A stretch of 64,000 bases of DNA, taken from positions 992,001 through 1,056,000 of the forward strand of contig NZ_CP066218.1 of assembly GCF_016313185.1 (NCBI RefSeq), in the 5' to 3' direction. A program made the position numbers and the translations under genes. Shown one piece after another: positions 8,791 to 18,111 of this stretch; position 1 is the stretch's first letter, and the number at the start of each line of letters is the position of its first letter. This stretch comes from Mycolicibacterium baixiangningiae (GTDB lineage: Bacteria; Actinomycetota; Actinomycetes; Mycobacteriales; Mycobacteriaceae). The notes under the pieces are model-generated. The model saw only the letters and a list, made by a program, of their open reading frames with translations, was not told the origin of the DNA and did not search any database.

Positions 8791-9153
8791 CGTCGCCCTC
8801 TCGCGTGGCCTGCCAAGGCTGTGTCGCCGCCAATTGGCCGCGCTCCCAGTGCTAAGTTGCCGCTTCTCCCCGGCTGGCAAACATAAGAGGGGAAATTCCG
8901 TACGTGCAATTGGTGTGTATGGAAGCAGCGCGGAGCCCATACGCTGGATCTGTGAGGGCGCTGGACAGCACGCGTTCGACCCAGCAGGTTTGCAGCCGGC
9001 TCGTCGTATCGCCCGAACTAGCCCACGATATGCGCAGCACGCGTTAGACCCCACTCCGTTCCAACCTCTCATCGACACCCCATGCGCTCCGTCAGTGGCG
9101 CAACGTGCAGGAGCCTGCTTGCACGCCAATTCGCTGGAAAGGTGGTCCGAATC
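8791..9153. other. Intergenic region with leader homologous to 44130-44330
   Basis: About 360 bases. The first ~150 are clearly related to the leader of the paralogue at 44130-44330 and probably contain the promoter of the minus-strand gene. An imperfect direct repeat (CAGCACGCGTTCGACC-like) occurs at 8965 and 9035. A GAAAGGTGG site (9137-9145) serves the next gene. No gene was found. Confidence 0.45.
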
Positions 9154-9915
9154 ATGGAGTTGGTCGACAATGTGATCGTCCGTCGAGCCGTCGGTGAGTT
9201 CGCGGCCCATCCTGACCAGCGGCGTGCGCTCGAAGTGCTTCGGTCGTGCATGTACGGCGAACTTCTCTTCGACGTCACTGGATCAGATGCGCCAGTAGAC
9301 GGTTCGTTCCCCGGCGGATCTCGGCTCCAAATCCGTGGTGGCACGGGCCCAGGTGGCGGTCGGGCGCTGTTCGCATTCACGCGGCAGGAGGAAATTGCCC
9401 GCCTGTATGCGCCGGATACTCACACTCAGTCGATGGTGACGCCGGCTGCGGGCGCATTGGGGATGGCGCGGCAACAACGCGATGCCTGGCTCTATATCGA
9501 TCCTGCGGGGCCAACGTGTGCGCTGTCGGCCGCTGATATCGATTTCGCCTTGCGTAATCCGAACAACGAGCCTTTGAAGACGGCGCTCGCCGCGCTGGAT
9601 ACAGGTCACGCCGACAGGGGAGATGTCCTGCGAGTTCTTGTGGACGACGGCCCGATACTGCTGGGTGCGGACGAGAAGTCCGTCGCGGGCAAGGTGGTCG
9701 CTCGCTCTATGGCGTTGGCCGACGGCTCGACTGCCCTGGTCGGTTTCACGAGCGCGCCAGAGGTCGTTGCGTTCAACCCGTCGGATGCTGTCGTCGCTCT
9801 CACCGCGCACGAGGTGCTGGAGATGGTTCGCAGGGACGGCTACAGCGCAATCGTTATCAATCCCGCCGGTCCCTCAATCTCATACGCAAGAAATGAAATT
9901 GGGAACAGCGCGTAA
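9154..9915 (+). CDS. SseB-like two-domain protein, copy 1
   Basis: 253 residues from ATG 9154 with ribosome binding site GAAAGGTGG. Two repeats of an SseB N-terminal-type domain can be seen (about 15-120 and 135-245), each with hydrophobic strands and the pattern ALFAFTRQEEI... then DAWLYIDPAGPTCALSA. In the second repeat this becomes ALVGFTSAPEVV... then YSAIVINPAGPSISYA. In actinobacteria such proteins often sit beside type VII toxin loci as immunity or accessory proteins. That use is an inference here, from the adjacent toxin operon. A close paralogue is at 17122-17877. It has no signal peptide and is cytosolic. Confidence 0.78.
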   Translation: MELVDNVIVRRAVGEFAAHPDQRRALEVLRSCMYGELLFDVTGSDAPVDGSFPGGSRLQIRGGTGPGGGRALFAFTRQEEIARLYAPDTHTQSMVTPAAGALGMARQQRDAWLYIDPAGPTCALSAADIDFALRNPNNEPLKTALAALDTGHADRGDVLRVLVDDGPILLGADEKSVAGKVVARSMALADGSTALVGFTSAPEVVAFNPSDAVVALTAHEVLEMVRRDGYSAIVINPAGPSISYARNEIGNSA

Positions 9916-10286
9916 GCGTCGCTCGGGCGAAGTAACCGGTTTCCATGGCTGCATACAAGTCCGCCACCGCGGTCGAGTACGTGTCCGCTCGCGGTCCACC
10001 AGGCCAGGCTCGATACCGATTACGCCCGTCGGCTCTGGTCGGCAAAGCCTCGTCGAACGAGGGCCGACCTCATGATCACCGACGCGAATAAACGGCGCGG
10101 AATATCCGCAGCCCTTGGTTTATCCTGATTCGCGAAGAGCCGGTTAAACGAGTCGCTGGCGTTGCTGACTCGTTCCCACGTGCGTCAGAGCTATGTCGGT
10201 CCAGGGACATTCGAGCTCATCGAATGCTCCAGTCACTTGTTCGGCGGACTCGGAATACCATCTATAACAAAATCGTGAAATAAGCG
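9916..10286. other. Intergenic region, no supported gene
   Basis: About 370 bases between the SseB-like gene and the convergent toxin/immunity operon. Only short frames are present and nothing was recognised. Confidence 0.45.
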
Positions 10287-10715
10287 TCAGGGGTTTCCAT
10301 AGGCTTCCAGGATCCCGGCGTGCGCTGTTTCGTAATACTTCAAGATATTGTCTCGAACCCAGTGCAGTTCTTCGGCAGTGGTCTTCGGGTCGAAACTCAC
10401 AGCCTCGATCAGCACTTCCAGGGGTACGTCAGGCATCGGGGAGAACCTGGTTAAGTACTGCCACTTCGAAGATTTGTCTCGCGGACCGAACTCGTTTCGC
10501 GCATCTAGCGGTGCGATCATGCAGTTCACGCTGCCCTCGCGGGACGATTGGTAAATCTGGATCCTGCAATCCGCGGATACGTAATAGACGACAGAACCAA
10601 ATCTGCCGCCTTCGTCGACATCAACATTGGCACTATCTAGCGTGAACCCGAGGTCGGATAAGAGTGGGCCGACTACGGATTGCACTTCTTCTGTAAAGTC
10701 ATTCGCAGTATTCAT
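10287..10715 (-). CDS. Putative immunity protein for the adjacent toxin
   Basis: 142 residues from ATG 10715, chosen because it overlaps the toxin stop in a TGATG arrangement; an upstream in-frame start at 10736 is also possible. It is a small acidic cytosolic protein (FTEEVQSVVGPLLSDLGF at the start, then a beta-rich middle and a helical end with AEELHWVRDNILKYYE). No named family was recognised. Position immediately after a polymorphic toxin, small size and coupling are the usual signs of a cognate immunity gene. A short decayed copy of its 3' end is found at about 17985-18090. Confidence 0.7.
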   Translation of the reverse strand: MNTANDFTEEVQSVVGPLLSDLGFTLDSANVDVDEGGRFGSVVYYVSADCRIQIYQSSREGSVNCMIAPLDARNEFGPRDKSSKWQYLTRFSPMPDVPLEVLIEAVSFDPKTTAEELHWVRDNILKYYETAHAGILEAYGNP

Positions 10716-12478
10716 CAACTTCCTACTCTCACCCACGAGTTGCCGATCCGCTCATATCCGTATGCCGGTGCGTTTTGCATCAGGTACTTTATCTCCCTCG
10801 CGGAGAACGAATTTGGGTCAGTGCGAACCACGTCTTCTACCGACGAAAACCTCGTACCTTGAACGACATAGTCGAAGCGCGCAACACCGATCTCCATCTG
10901 AGCTTTGAGGAATTGCTCGTTTACCTGCCAACCGAGCGCATCGGCCTCCTGGTTGCTGAGGGCGTGACCGATAGCGCTCCAAGTGTCGGGTCCTGTGTCG
11001 TAGTAGATACCCCCGTTGTTCCTGGCTTCACCTATGTATCCATCTTCCTGTCCGGCCCACTTGCCCAGGACCACGCGGTCCGCGTTGCCCGCGTCGACGG
11101 TCGGGCTCGGCATGCGGTGCGTCGAGAGGTCTGCGAGTTCGCGCGCAAGGTCAACTGTCGGCTGCCCGTTCACGAAGGCGTCGTTGAGACTCGATGCCAA
11201 TCGGGGAGCGTCAGGCGAGTAGCCGTCAGAGTAATCCCAGACGGCAGGTGGCGAGTGATCGCCCGTTGCGGGGCCGAGTGAAGTCGGGTTGTCGAATGTG
11301 TCTGTGCCGCCTGGCGTATGAAGGATGTCTTCGGGGATGCCCGCCCCCACGCCGCGGGCCGCGAGGGCGGCTTCACCCCCGAAAACGGCACCCGGCGCAG
11401 TGATGGCCGTGCCGCCGGCCACCTCCCCCAGATAGTGCTCGGGGTACTTCGTCAGGTGCTCGACTTCCTCGGTCAAGGAGTCGATCGGGTTGGTGACTCG
11501 TTCCCAGCTGCCCGTGACCAGGTCGGTCCAGGCGCCTTTGAGGTCCTCTGATCCGTTGGCTCCGATGAGGTCTTTGATGCCTTCCTCGGTGTTGAACCAG
11601 CCGTCGGCGAACCCGTCGGCGAAGCTGGGCGGTGGCTTCGGCCCGCTCTCGGTCGGCCTGGCAGCGGGTAGTGGCTTCTGCCCTGCAGCGACGATCGCAT
11701 CGAGTCGCTGCTCGATCTCCTCGGGCGGCACACCGTCACGCAGCATCGTTTGTCGCGCAAGTTCTTTGAACTGCTGGACCTTGGCGGGGTCCATCGGCGT
11801 AGGCCCGGCGGTGGGGCTGCCTTCGGGCCCGCCCGGCTTTGTTGACGCGGCACCGTCGCCGGATTCTCCGGTGAGCTGATCCAGTGCGCTGTCGAGGCTG
11901 TCGGGTGTGGACTTACGCTGCTCGCCGTCCTGGGGGAGCAGCAGATCCTCCAGCGATCCTGCCGACTTCACCACCGGCTCTGCGCCCCCGCTGGCCGCGG
12001 TGATTGCACCTGCCAGTTCGGCGTCTATTCGCTCGCCGTCGGCAAGTACGATCGCGATGCGCGCCTGTAGATCGGTGACTTTGGCCGCGACCTTCGCGGC
12101 GTACTCGTCTGTCATGTGTCCGGTGTCGGGCGGGATCACCTGGTTGGTGGTCTCGTTGATGGTCACCGCCGGTTGGGCGGCGGCGTCGTCGAGGATGCGC
12201 CTTATGGTCTCGGCGAGATCCTCGGCGTCCTGGTGGACAAGTTCCATCCGGCTCGCCGCGGCGCCCAGGCTTTCGGCCACCGCGTCGTGATCGCTCGCCG
12301 TGGCCTCCATCGCGGACCGGGCCGCCTGCGCACCCTGCCCCTCCCACGTGGACACCGTGACCAACGAGCGATAAAAGTCAGCGGCGTCGGTGTGGTTCGC
12401 GACAGCGTCCCGCGCTGATTGCGCCAAGTCGGCGATCTCCGGCGGCCACTGCTTGAGCTCGCTGAGGTTCAGTGCCAT
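10715..12478 (-). CDS. Type VII-secreted polymorphic toxin
   Basis: 587 residues. The N-terminal ~110 residues are helical and WXG100/EspB-like (WEGQGAQAARSAM at about 45). A helical region (110-190) is followed by a proline/glycine-rich linker (200-300). A conserved stretch (300-390, FADGFADGWFNTEEGIKDLI) leads into a C-terminal toxin module (about 450-587) beginning ADRVVLGKWAG with IYYDTGPDTWSAIG and SFSAREIKYLMQNA. This C-terminal module type recurs in polymorphic toxins; its exact activity is not recognised. It lies between an EspC-like secretion partner (9 bases upstream) and the immunity gene (1-base overlap). Export by an ESX system and action in other cells are inferred from this layout. 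Confidence 0.78.
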   Translation of the reverse strand: MALNLSELKQWPPEIADLAQSARDAVANHTDAADFYRSLVTVSTWEGQGAQAARSAMEATASDHDAVAESLGAAASRMELVHQDAEDLAETIRRILDDAAAQPAVTINETTNQVIPPDTGHMTDEYAAKVAAKVTDLQARIAIVLADGERIDAELAGAITAASGGAEPVVKSAGSLEDLLLPQDGEQRKSTPDSLDSALDQLTGESGDGAASTKPGGPEGSPTAGPTPMDPAKVQQFKELARQTMLRDGVPPEEIEQRLDAIVAAGQKPLPAARPTESGPKPPPSFADGFADGWFNTEEGIKDLIGANGSEDLKGAWTDLVTGSWERVTNPIDSLTEEVEHLTKYPEHYLGEVAGGTAITAPGAVFGGEAALAARGVGAGIPEDILHTPGGTDTFDNPTSLGPATGDHSPPAVWDYSDGYSPDAPRLASSLNDAFVNGQPTVDLARELADLSTHRMPSPTVDAGNADRVVLGKWAGQEDGYIGEARNNGGIYYDTGPDTWSAIGHALSNQEADALGWQVNEQFLKAQMEIGVARFDYVVQGTRFSSVEDVVRTDPNSFSAREIKYLMQNAPAYGYERIGNSWVRVGS

Positions 12479-12487
12479 GCGATCAAC

Positions 12488-12802
12488 TCAGGGCGCGGAA
12501 CCCGCATTGTCGATTCGGTCTGCGCTGCCGGCATCGGTGCTCAGATAGGCGTCCGCCGCGTCGCGGTGTCCTTGCGCGTGCTTGGCGAAAGTTCCGCCGA
12601 ACTTCGCACCGTCGGCTTCCCAGGCTGCCAGCATTCCCGGCAACGCAGCAGCTGCGGACCCTGACCCGAGGGCGGCTTTGCTCGCGCGGGATTGTGCTGC
12701 GTGATGCGCTGTTCGGAATCCGCTGGCCTGACCGTCGAGATGGTCCGCGGTAATGCGTAGCTCTGTCGGATCGGTCTTCAGCGGCTCATGCGGATGCGAC
12801 AC
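12488..12802 (-). CDS. EspC-like ESX secretion-associated protein
   Basis: 104 residues, helical hairpin size, with the features of the EspC/DUF2580 family: LRITADHLDGQASGFRTAH near the start and LAAWEADGAKFGGTFAKHAQG in the second helix. These small proteins are exported with, or act as partners for, ESX substrates. It is the first gene of the toxin operon, nine bases upstream of the toxin start, so it is probably the secretion partner of the toxin's N-terminal domain. Confidence 0.78.
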   Translation of the reverse strand: MSHPHEPLKTDPTELRITADHLDGQASGFRTAHHAAQSRASKAALGSGSAAAALPGMLAAWEADGAKFGGTFAKHAQGHRDAADAYLSTDAGSADRIDNAGSAP

Positions 12803-13020
12803 CGTGCCCCCCTTTCGCCTGTTAGCCGCACACTAACACCGCTACGGCGTGTGCCGAGGCGGCAAATTGGTTCAGGAAAACCTGAAAGCCTGCAGACCGT
12901 TCTGCACGCGAACCGCGAAACGAAGCTGTCCGCCGAGCCGGGGATGGCCCTAGATGGTCCACGTCGTCGAGTTGCTTACAAACGCAAATTCCGCAGTCGA
13001 CGCGATCGTGCCGATAGCGT

Positions 13021-13723
13021 CATCAAAGCCGCCGAACGGCGAAGGCAGCGCGCGCAGACCATCGGGTCGGTGCTCAAATCGACGGTGTCGATCGTGATGT
13101 TGATTTGGCTCTTGTTAAGCGTGCTCAACGTGGTCGGGGTCAACATCGCGCCATTCATCGCCTCTGCCGGCATCGTCGGCTTGGCGATCGGTTTCGGCGC
13201 ACAGAACCTGGTGCGCGATTTCGTCACGGGCGTATTCATGCTCTTGGAAGATCAATACGGGGTAGGGGACAACGTCGACCTCGGCGAAGCGGTCGGCGAG
13301 GTGGAAAGCGTCGGTCTCCGGGTCACCACCGTGCGCGATATCGACGGCACCCTCTGGTACGTCCGCAACGGTGAGATCGCGCGTGTCGGCAATATGAGCC
13401 AGGACTACGCGGTGGCTCGGGTGGAGTTGCCGGTCGCCTTGACCGCCAACGTCGACCAGGCTGAAACGGTGGCGGTGCAAGCCGCCGAGGAAGCGCTGGA
13501 GGATCCCGAGTTGGCCGCGAAGGTGCTCGGTAGTCCCGAGATGCTCGGGGTGCAGGACGTATCGCCCGACCTGCTGACGTTACGGATGACGATCAAGACT
13601 CGCCCCAATGCGCAGTGATCGGTGCAGCGACGACTGCGTCGCGACATCCTGCGCGCCTTCGACGAGAACGGGATCGAGCTGCCGATCCGGACACCTCGCG
13701 TATACGCGGTCCCCGACGAGTGA
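13021..13723 (+). pseudogene. Mechanosensitive channel (MscS) pseudogene
   Basis: Nearly identical to the intact MscS-family gene at 50475-51419 from the codons for IKAAERRRQRA onward. The first ~80 codons are absent: homology starts abruptly at about 13021. A nonsense change (TGG to TGA at 13616-13618) cuts the frame 34 codons before the normal end, while the remaining sequence up to the TGA at 13721-13723 is still recognisable. The pore helix/beta-domain region (GIVGLAIGFGAQNLVRDFVTG) is otherwise preserved, which implies recent loss. An accidental open frame starting at 12788 covers it; that start is not real. Confidence 0.9.
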
Positions 13724-13728
13724 GTCCG

Positions 13729-14772
13729 TCACTCCCCAGGCGGCGTTTCACCGCACCGACCGCAATCATCGGGATGAGGCTCATCGGCCGAACGAAACGG
13801 AATGTCTTTCAGGGAAAGTTGCGCGAACAGCACCGCCTCCCGCGGATGCGATGACAGCCGCTCGATCACCTCCGCCTCGTACTCGGTCCACAACGCGCCG
13901 GCATCTCGGTAGAGGCGGCCCGCAGTGGTCGAGGACGGCCAGCGATGAAACACGTCGGCCCGCGCTCCGAGCAGTTCGTCTGGTCGGTGCTCGGCGAGCA
14001 GCTCGCACCAGTACTCCGCGGCACGCTGTGACTGGTGGCCGTTGTCGAAGTCGGTGGCCTGCTTCGCCCAGTCGATCGCCGCGTCGACCTCGTCGATCTC
14101 CATGAGGGCTACCGCGGTATCCGTGAGCCACGCGGCGACCCGTCGGTCTCGGGCGTGGGTGCGGATGATCGCGTCGACGTCACGATCGAACACGGCCAGC
14201 CGCCGGGCATTCCAGTTCAGGGTGAACCACGCCCCCGAGCCCGGCGACGAGAACGGCTGATCGTCCGGCGGTCGCGGCGCGAGTGTCGCGGCGTGTTCGT
14301 CGAGTTTGGCGCGGTAGGCGGCGATCCCCGCCGGGCCGAGCGCGGAGGCGTAGGCGACCGGATCGATCGTGAAGTAGTCGCACTCGTCTACGAACTGGAA
14401 TTTCATCATCCACGTGATGAGTTTGTTCGCCGGCGGGCGTGCCTTGGCGGCGGCAATCGGATGGAGATCGAGTAGGTCGCGGCACGCGTCGCCGATGATG
14501 CCGCTGGAGTCGTCGGCGCGCATGATCACCTTCAGTGCTGACGCGATGGCCCGCTGGGTCACGGCCAGCACTTCAGCGGGGTCGTGGTCATGCGTGGCCT
14601 GCTGCAGGATCGCCACCGCTTCGTGCATCTGGGCTCCGTGCGCGTTGGCGACCTTCCACCGCCACACGTCAGCCCGGGTTCGAATCAGGGGTAGAACCGT
14701 ATCGGCGAGAGAACTCACCTCGTCATGATGCGCGATGCGCCCGACTGGGTGCGCGGGCTTGTCACCCGTCAA
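13729..14772 (-). CDS. DUF6880-like protein
   Basis: 347 residues, helical-repeat type, starting at TTG 14772 (a GTG at 14718 is an alternative). The region with ACRDLLDLHPIAAAKA, then KLITWMMKFQFVDECDYFTIDPVAYASALG, matches the look of the DUF6880 family, whose function is unknown. The C-terminus has a possible metal-binding pattern (CGRCGE). It overlaps the DUF2293 gene by 11 bases and is likely co-transcribed with it. The first bases of its 3' region overlap a short fragment related to the OPT transporter gene (13729-13785), so the true C-terminus may have been altered by recombination. Confidence 0.68.
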   Translation of the reverse strand: MTGDKPAHPVGRIAHHDEVSSLADTVLPLIRTRADVWRWKVANAHGAQMHEAVAILQQATHDHDPAEVLAVTQRAIASALKVIMRADDSSGIIGDACRDLLDLHPIAAAKARPPANKLITWMMKFQFVDECDYFTIDPVAYASALGPAGIAAYRAKLDEHAATLAPRPPDDQPFSSPGSGAWFTLNWNARRLAVFDRDVDAIIRTHARDRRVAAWLTDTAVALMEIDEVDAAIDWAKQATDFDNGHQSQRAAEYWCELLAEHRPDELLGARADVFHRWPSSTTAGRLYRDAGALWTEYEAEVIERLSSHPREAVLFAQLSLKDIPFRSADEPHPDDCGRCGETPPGE

Positions 14773-15877
14773 GCACGCTGAGCCCGCCCCTCCACGCCGC
14801 GAGGACCTCCTCGACCCGCAAACGCACGCGGTCGCGCGCGTCGTCGCGGTCGACCCCCGCCATCAGCAGGTCGTCGTACTCGGTGTCGACGTGGCGGACC
14901 GAGGCGGTGACCGCGAGCCGTATCGCGTCCGGATCCAGAGCGCGGCCGGCGGCGCGGCGCCCGACGCGTCCGCTGCCGCGTAGGGCTGCGTGATAGGCGA
15001 CGGCCTCGGCGCGTGTGGAAGGGCAGCCTGGGAAGTGCATCCGGATGGCTTCGGCGAAGTCGCCGCGGAACTTCTCGTCGACGACCTCTCGACGCAGCTG
15101 GTCGCGTTGTCGGCGCAACGCCCGGGCGTCGGCGTCCTCGAGGCACTGTCGCGCGGCCACCTCGATGGCGTCGGATTCGGCCAAAATGCCCTGTCGTTCA
15201 TAGCGATTACGGCGCCGGCTCCATTGGACGACCACGGCGGACAGTCGGCTTGCATTCGCGGTCCGACGGGTCAAAGCGGCGTCACCGGAGGGAAGGAAGA
15301 CGAGGTGGCCCAGATCGGCGCAATCCAGACAGGAGATGCCGGTTGTGGTCGTAAGCAGCAGATCGCCCGAACCGCCGCAGGAATCACAGGTCCATGCATA
15401 CTCGACCTCCTCGACGGTGAGCCCGCGGGGACGGTGTCGCGGCAGGGCCGGGGCGGGTTGCTCACTGACGGCCCAACGGGTGCGGAATGCGCGCTCGGCA
15501 TCGGCGTCAACGCCGGTGGTGAACGAATGGTCGCCGTAGTCGGTATCCCACGGTTTGAGCCCGCGGTCGTGCGCCCACGCCGACAGGGCCGCCAGGGCGG
15601 CGGCAGTCTTGTCGGAGTCAACCGCGACGCACAGCCCGAGCGCGGCGACGCGGCCGGTGAGCCACCGATCGACGTGGGGCTGGGTGAGCCAGCCCAGGCC
15701 GATCAGAACGTCGATGGGCGTGACGAATTGCCGTTCGGCCAGCGCGGCCTCGGCGATGTGTGCGATGCGGGTTTCCAGACGTGCCGTGACATCGCCAGCG
15801 TAGGTCCGCGGCCCGACAGTTCGCCCGGTCGGTTGCCGAGTCTGTTTGTCAGTCCTCGCCCATACCGTCTTGTACAT
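14762..15877 (-). CDS. DUF2293 domain protein
   Basis: 371 residues from ATG 15877. The first half carries LETRIAHIAEAALAERQFVT and a zinc-ribbon-like CDSCGG...CLDC pair (about 163-187). The C-terminal ~90 residues match DUF2293: FAEAIRMHFPGCPSTRAEAV and HVDTEYDDLLMAGVDRDDAR. DUF2293 function is unknown. The start codon overlaps the start codon of the divergent gene at 15876 (CATG), so there is no room for a normal intergenic promoter. One of the two transcripts is probably leaderless or one start is misplaced. Confidence 0.8.
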   Translation of the reverse strand: MYKTVWARTDKQTRQPTGRTVGPRTYAGDVTARLETRIAHIAEAALAERQFVTPIDVLIGLGWLTQPHVDRWLTGRVAALGLCVAVDSDKTAAALAALSAWAHDRGLKPWDTDYGDHSFTTGVDADAERAFRTRWAVSEQPAPALPRHRPRGLTVEEVEYAWTCDSCGGSGDLLLTTTTGISCLDCADLGHLVFLPSGDAALTRRTANASRLSAVVVQWSRRRNRYERQGILAESDAIEVAARQCLEDADARALRRQRDQLRREVVDEKFRGDFAEAIRMHFPGCPSTRAEAVAYHAALRGSGRVGRRAAGRALDPDAIRLAVTASVRHVDTEYDDLLMAGVDRDDARDRVRLRVEEVLAAWRGGLSVLDG

Positions 15878-17034
15878 GAGCGATGGACGCATTCGACGCA
15901 AAGTGAAAAGGGCCAGGCGTGAGGCCCGGCGCAGGAGGAGGCTCGAAACACGATCCGCCGGCGAGGAGCCGGCCACGGAGGACATCTTCCAACGGTTGAT
16001 CTCGGGGCATCCGTTGGGACTGCTCGGCTTCTTCAGCAAGGAGGTGGAGCACGCCACACCGCACCGGTGGGTGCTCGACGCCGAACCTCGTGAGTCGATG
16101 GACATCCCGTATCTCGTCTCCAACCTCGTGGCGACGCCCGGACCCGGCGCTGACGCGGTGCTGGCGGCACTGGCCGAACTGGTCGACGACGAGCAGCTGC
16201 GCGACGCCTGCCGCGGTGAGCTCGCTGCCCGACGTGACGGGCTGTCGGGCCTCGCGGCGGAGCTGTCCGACGTGCGCGTACATACCGCTGTGCGGATGAT
16301 CCATGTTCTCGGCGACGACGACCATCTCTTCATCGGCTGTCGCATCGGGAAATGGGATCTCACCTGCGTGGCGCTCCTCGCGCACGGCGAGCTGTCCGAG
16401 ATCGTCGACGCAGCCTTCGCGCCCACCGCGGTGGAGGACGTCCTTACCGACGCGAAGCGGCGACTCGGCGAACGTGACTACGCCGTGGAGCCGCTCGACC
16501 TCGCCGATGCGCGCGCCTGCCTCGAACACGGCATGAGACAGAGCGACCTGCTGCCGATACGTCCGACAGCCATGTGGCCGGACTGCCGGCCGCTGGTGCG
16601 CGCGGTGACCCGCCACCTCCCCGAAGGCGGACAACGACCACGCCCCTCAGAGGCTGAGGAGCAACTGCGCGAGGAGGTGATCGAAGAGTTCTTTACCACC
16701 TCGGCCGGCGCACCCTTCGACAACATGGACGGCCGAGAACTGCTCTCGGACTGTGCCGACAGCGGCACCGGAGATCCGTTGCGATGGAGTGCCGACCGAC
16801 TACGGAATCTGCTGCAGCGGCCATACATCAGCGAGTACGGACCGACTGTCGGCGTCGTACAGCGCCCTCGAGGTGCCCGATCTGCTCAAGGCCTATGTCC
16901 CGTTCGCGCATGGGCGTGCCGGGGTCCGCGACGATCTGACCGCGGAGGCGCTGGACGTCATCGATGAACTGCGCCTGGGCTATCAGCGAGCAGTGCTGAG
17001 CGAAGGCTCCGAACCCCTCGGTTCCGTTTGGTGA
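15876..17034 (+). pseudogene. Hypothetical gene with a frameshift near its 3' end
   Basis: The frame from ATG 15876 encodes a basic N-terminus (RRKVKRARREARRRRR) followed by ~300 residues of ordinary mixed composition (LISGHPLGLLGFFSKEVEH, then VHTAVRMIHVLGDDDHLFIG). At about 16800-16850 the coding frame shifts by one: the original frame becomes arginine-rich junk and ends at 16967. The neighbouring frame continues sensibly (SALEVPDLLKAYVPFAHGRA to 17034). One small indel explains this. The family is not recognised. It could be a recent pseudogene or a sequencing indel; either way the intended product is about 385 residues. Confidence 0.65.
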
Positions 17035-17121
17035 GGGGCTCGCCCCTGGAAGTGGGGCAAACTCAGTTGGTCCGATTGCGGAAGGCAGTGGTTCCGGGGG
17101 AGGTGGACCGACATCACGGGA

Positions 17122-17877
17122 TTGGTCGACAATGAGACCGTCCGTCGAGCTGTCGATGAGTTCGCGGCCCAGCCTGACCAGCGGCGCCTGCTCGAGGTGC
17201 TTCGGTCGTGCATGTACGGAGAACTCCTCTTCGGCCTCACAGGATCAGATGTGCCAGTGGACGGTTCGTTTCCCCGAGGATCTCGGATCCAGATCCGCGG
17301 CGGCACTGGCCCGGGCGGCGGTCGGGCGTTGTTCGCCTTCACGCGCCAAGAGGAAATTGATCGCCTGTATCCGCCGGGCACTGAAACCCAGTCGATGGTT
17401 ACGCCTGCGCGCGGCGCACTGGAGTTGGCGCGGCAGCAACAGGATGCCTGGCTCTATATCGATCCCGCGGGCCCGACGTGTGCGTTGTCGGCCTCCGACA
17501 TTGACTTTGCCTTGCGTAATCCGAACAACGAGCCGCTGAAGACAGTGCTAGCCGCCCTGGATGCCGGTCATGCCGACAGAAGTGATGTCCTGCAGTTGCT
17601 CTTTGCGGACGGCCCGCTGCTGCTGGCTGCGAACGAGGCAACCGAGCCGGGCAAGGTGAGGGTTCGATGGATGACCTTGGCAGATGGCTCGCCGGCCCTG
17701 GTCGCCTTTACCAGCGCGCCCGAGGCCGTCGCTTCCAATGCATCGGATGGCTTCTTTGCACTGAGCACGTCTGCGGTGCTCGAAATGGTTCGCAGGGACG
17801 GCTATGACGGGATCGTGATAAACCCCGCCGGGCCATCAGTTGCGTTTTCCTTAGCCGACATTTGGGACGACGAGTAG
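17122..17877 (+). CDS. SseB-like two-domain protein, copy 2
   Basis: 251 residues. It is closely related to the gene at 9154-9915 over its whole length, with the same two SseB-type repeats and the same ALFAFTRQEEI and DAWLYIDPAGPTCALSA signatures. The codon aligned with the ATG of copy 1 is ACG here (17116), so the start must be the TTG at 17122, 15 bases after a GGGGGAGGTGG site. Translation may therefore be weakened. The divergence pattern (many substitutions, no stops) shows the protein is still maintained. An immunity or accessory role is inferred from context only. Confidence 0.75.
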   Translation: MVDNETVRRAVDEFAAQPDQRRLLEVLRSCMYGELLFGLTGSDVPVDGSFPRGSRIQIRGGTGPGGGRALFAFTRQEEIDRLYPPGTETQSMVTPARGALELARQQQDAWLYIDPAGPTCALSASDIDFALRNPNNEPLKTVLAALDAGHADRSDVLQLLFADGPLLLAANEATEPGKVRVRWMTLADGSPALVAFTSAPEAVASNASDGFFALSTSAVLEMVRRDGYDGIVINPAGPSVAFSLADIWDDE

Positions 17878-17984
17878 GTGCACTATCGCGTCGAGCTTTC
17901 AGCGATGTGCCGGCCGACGACTCGGCGCTCCGAAGAAAAATTGTCGTTCCCGCTGGCCGCGCTGCGTTAGCGATGTTTTACGTT

Positions 17985-18090
17985 TCGCGGATTCCAGCGT
18001 GCGCCGCTTTGTAGTGTTTCGCGATATTGTCGCGAACCCACTGAAGTTGTTCGACGCTGGTCTTGGGCTCGAGCTAACCTCCGCGGCCAA
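17985..18090 (-). pseudogene. Remnant of an immunity gene 3' end
   Basis: About 100 bases strongly resemble the 3' part of the immunity gene at 10287-10715 (the segment around TGCGCCGCTTTGTAGTGTTT and TTGTCGCGAACCCA). The rest of the gene is missing and the joined sequence is out of frame. It lies just after an SseB-like gene, as the intact gene does at 10287. Confidence 0.6.
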
Positions 18091-18111
18091 CTCTTCCAAA
18101 GGTAGCGGACG

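Noticed and set aside
12788..13020. Apparent N-terminus of the MscS pseudogene frame
   Set aside because: No similarity to the MscS N-terminus; overlaps the EspC-like gene start and is an accidental open stretch.
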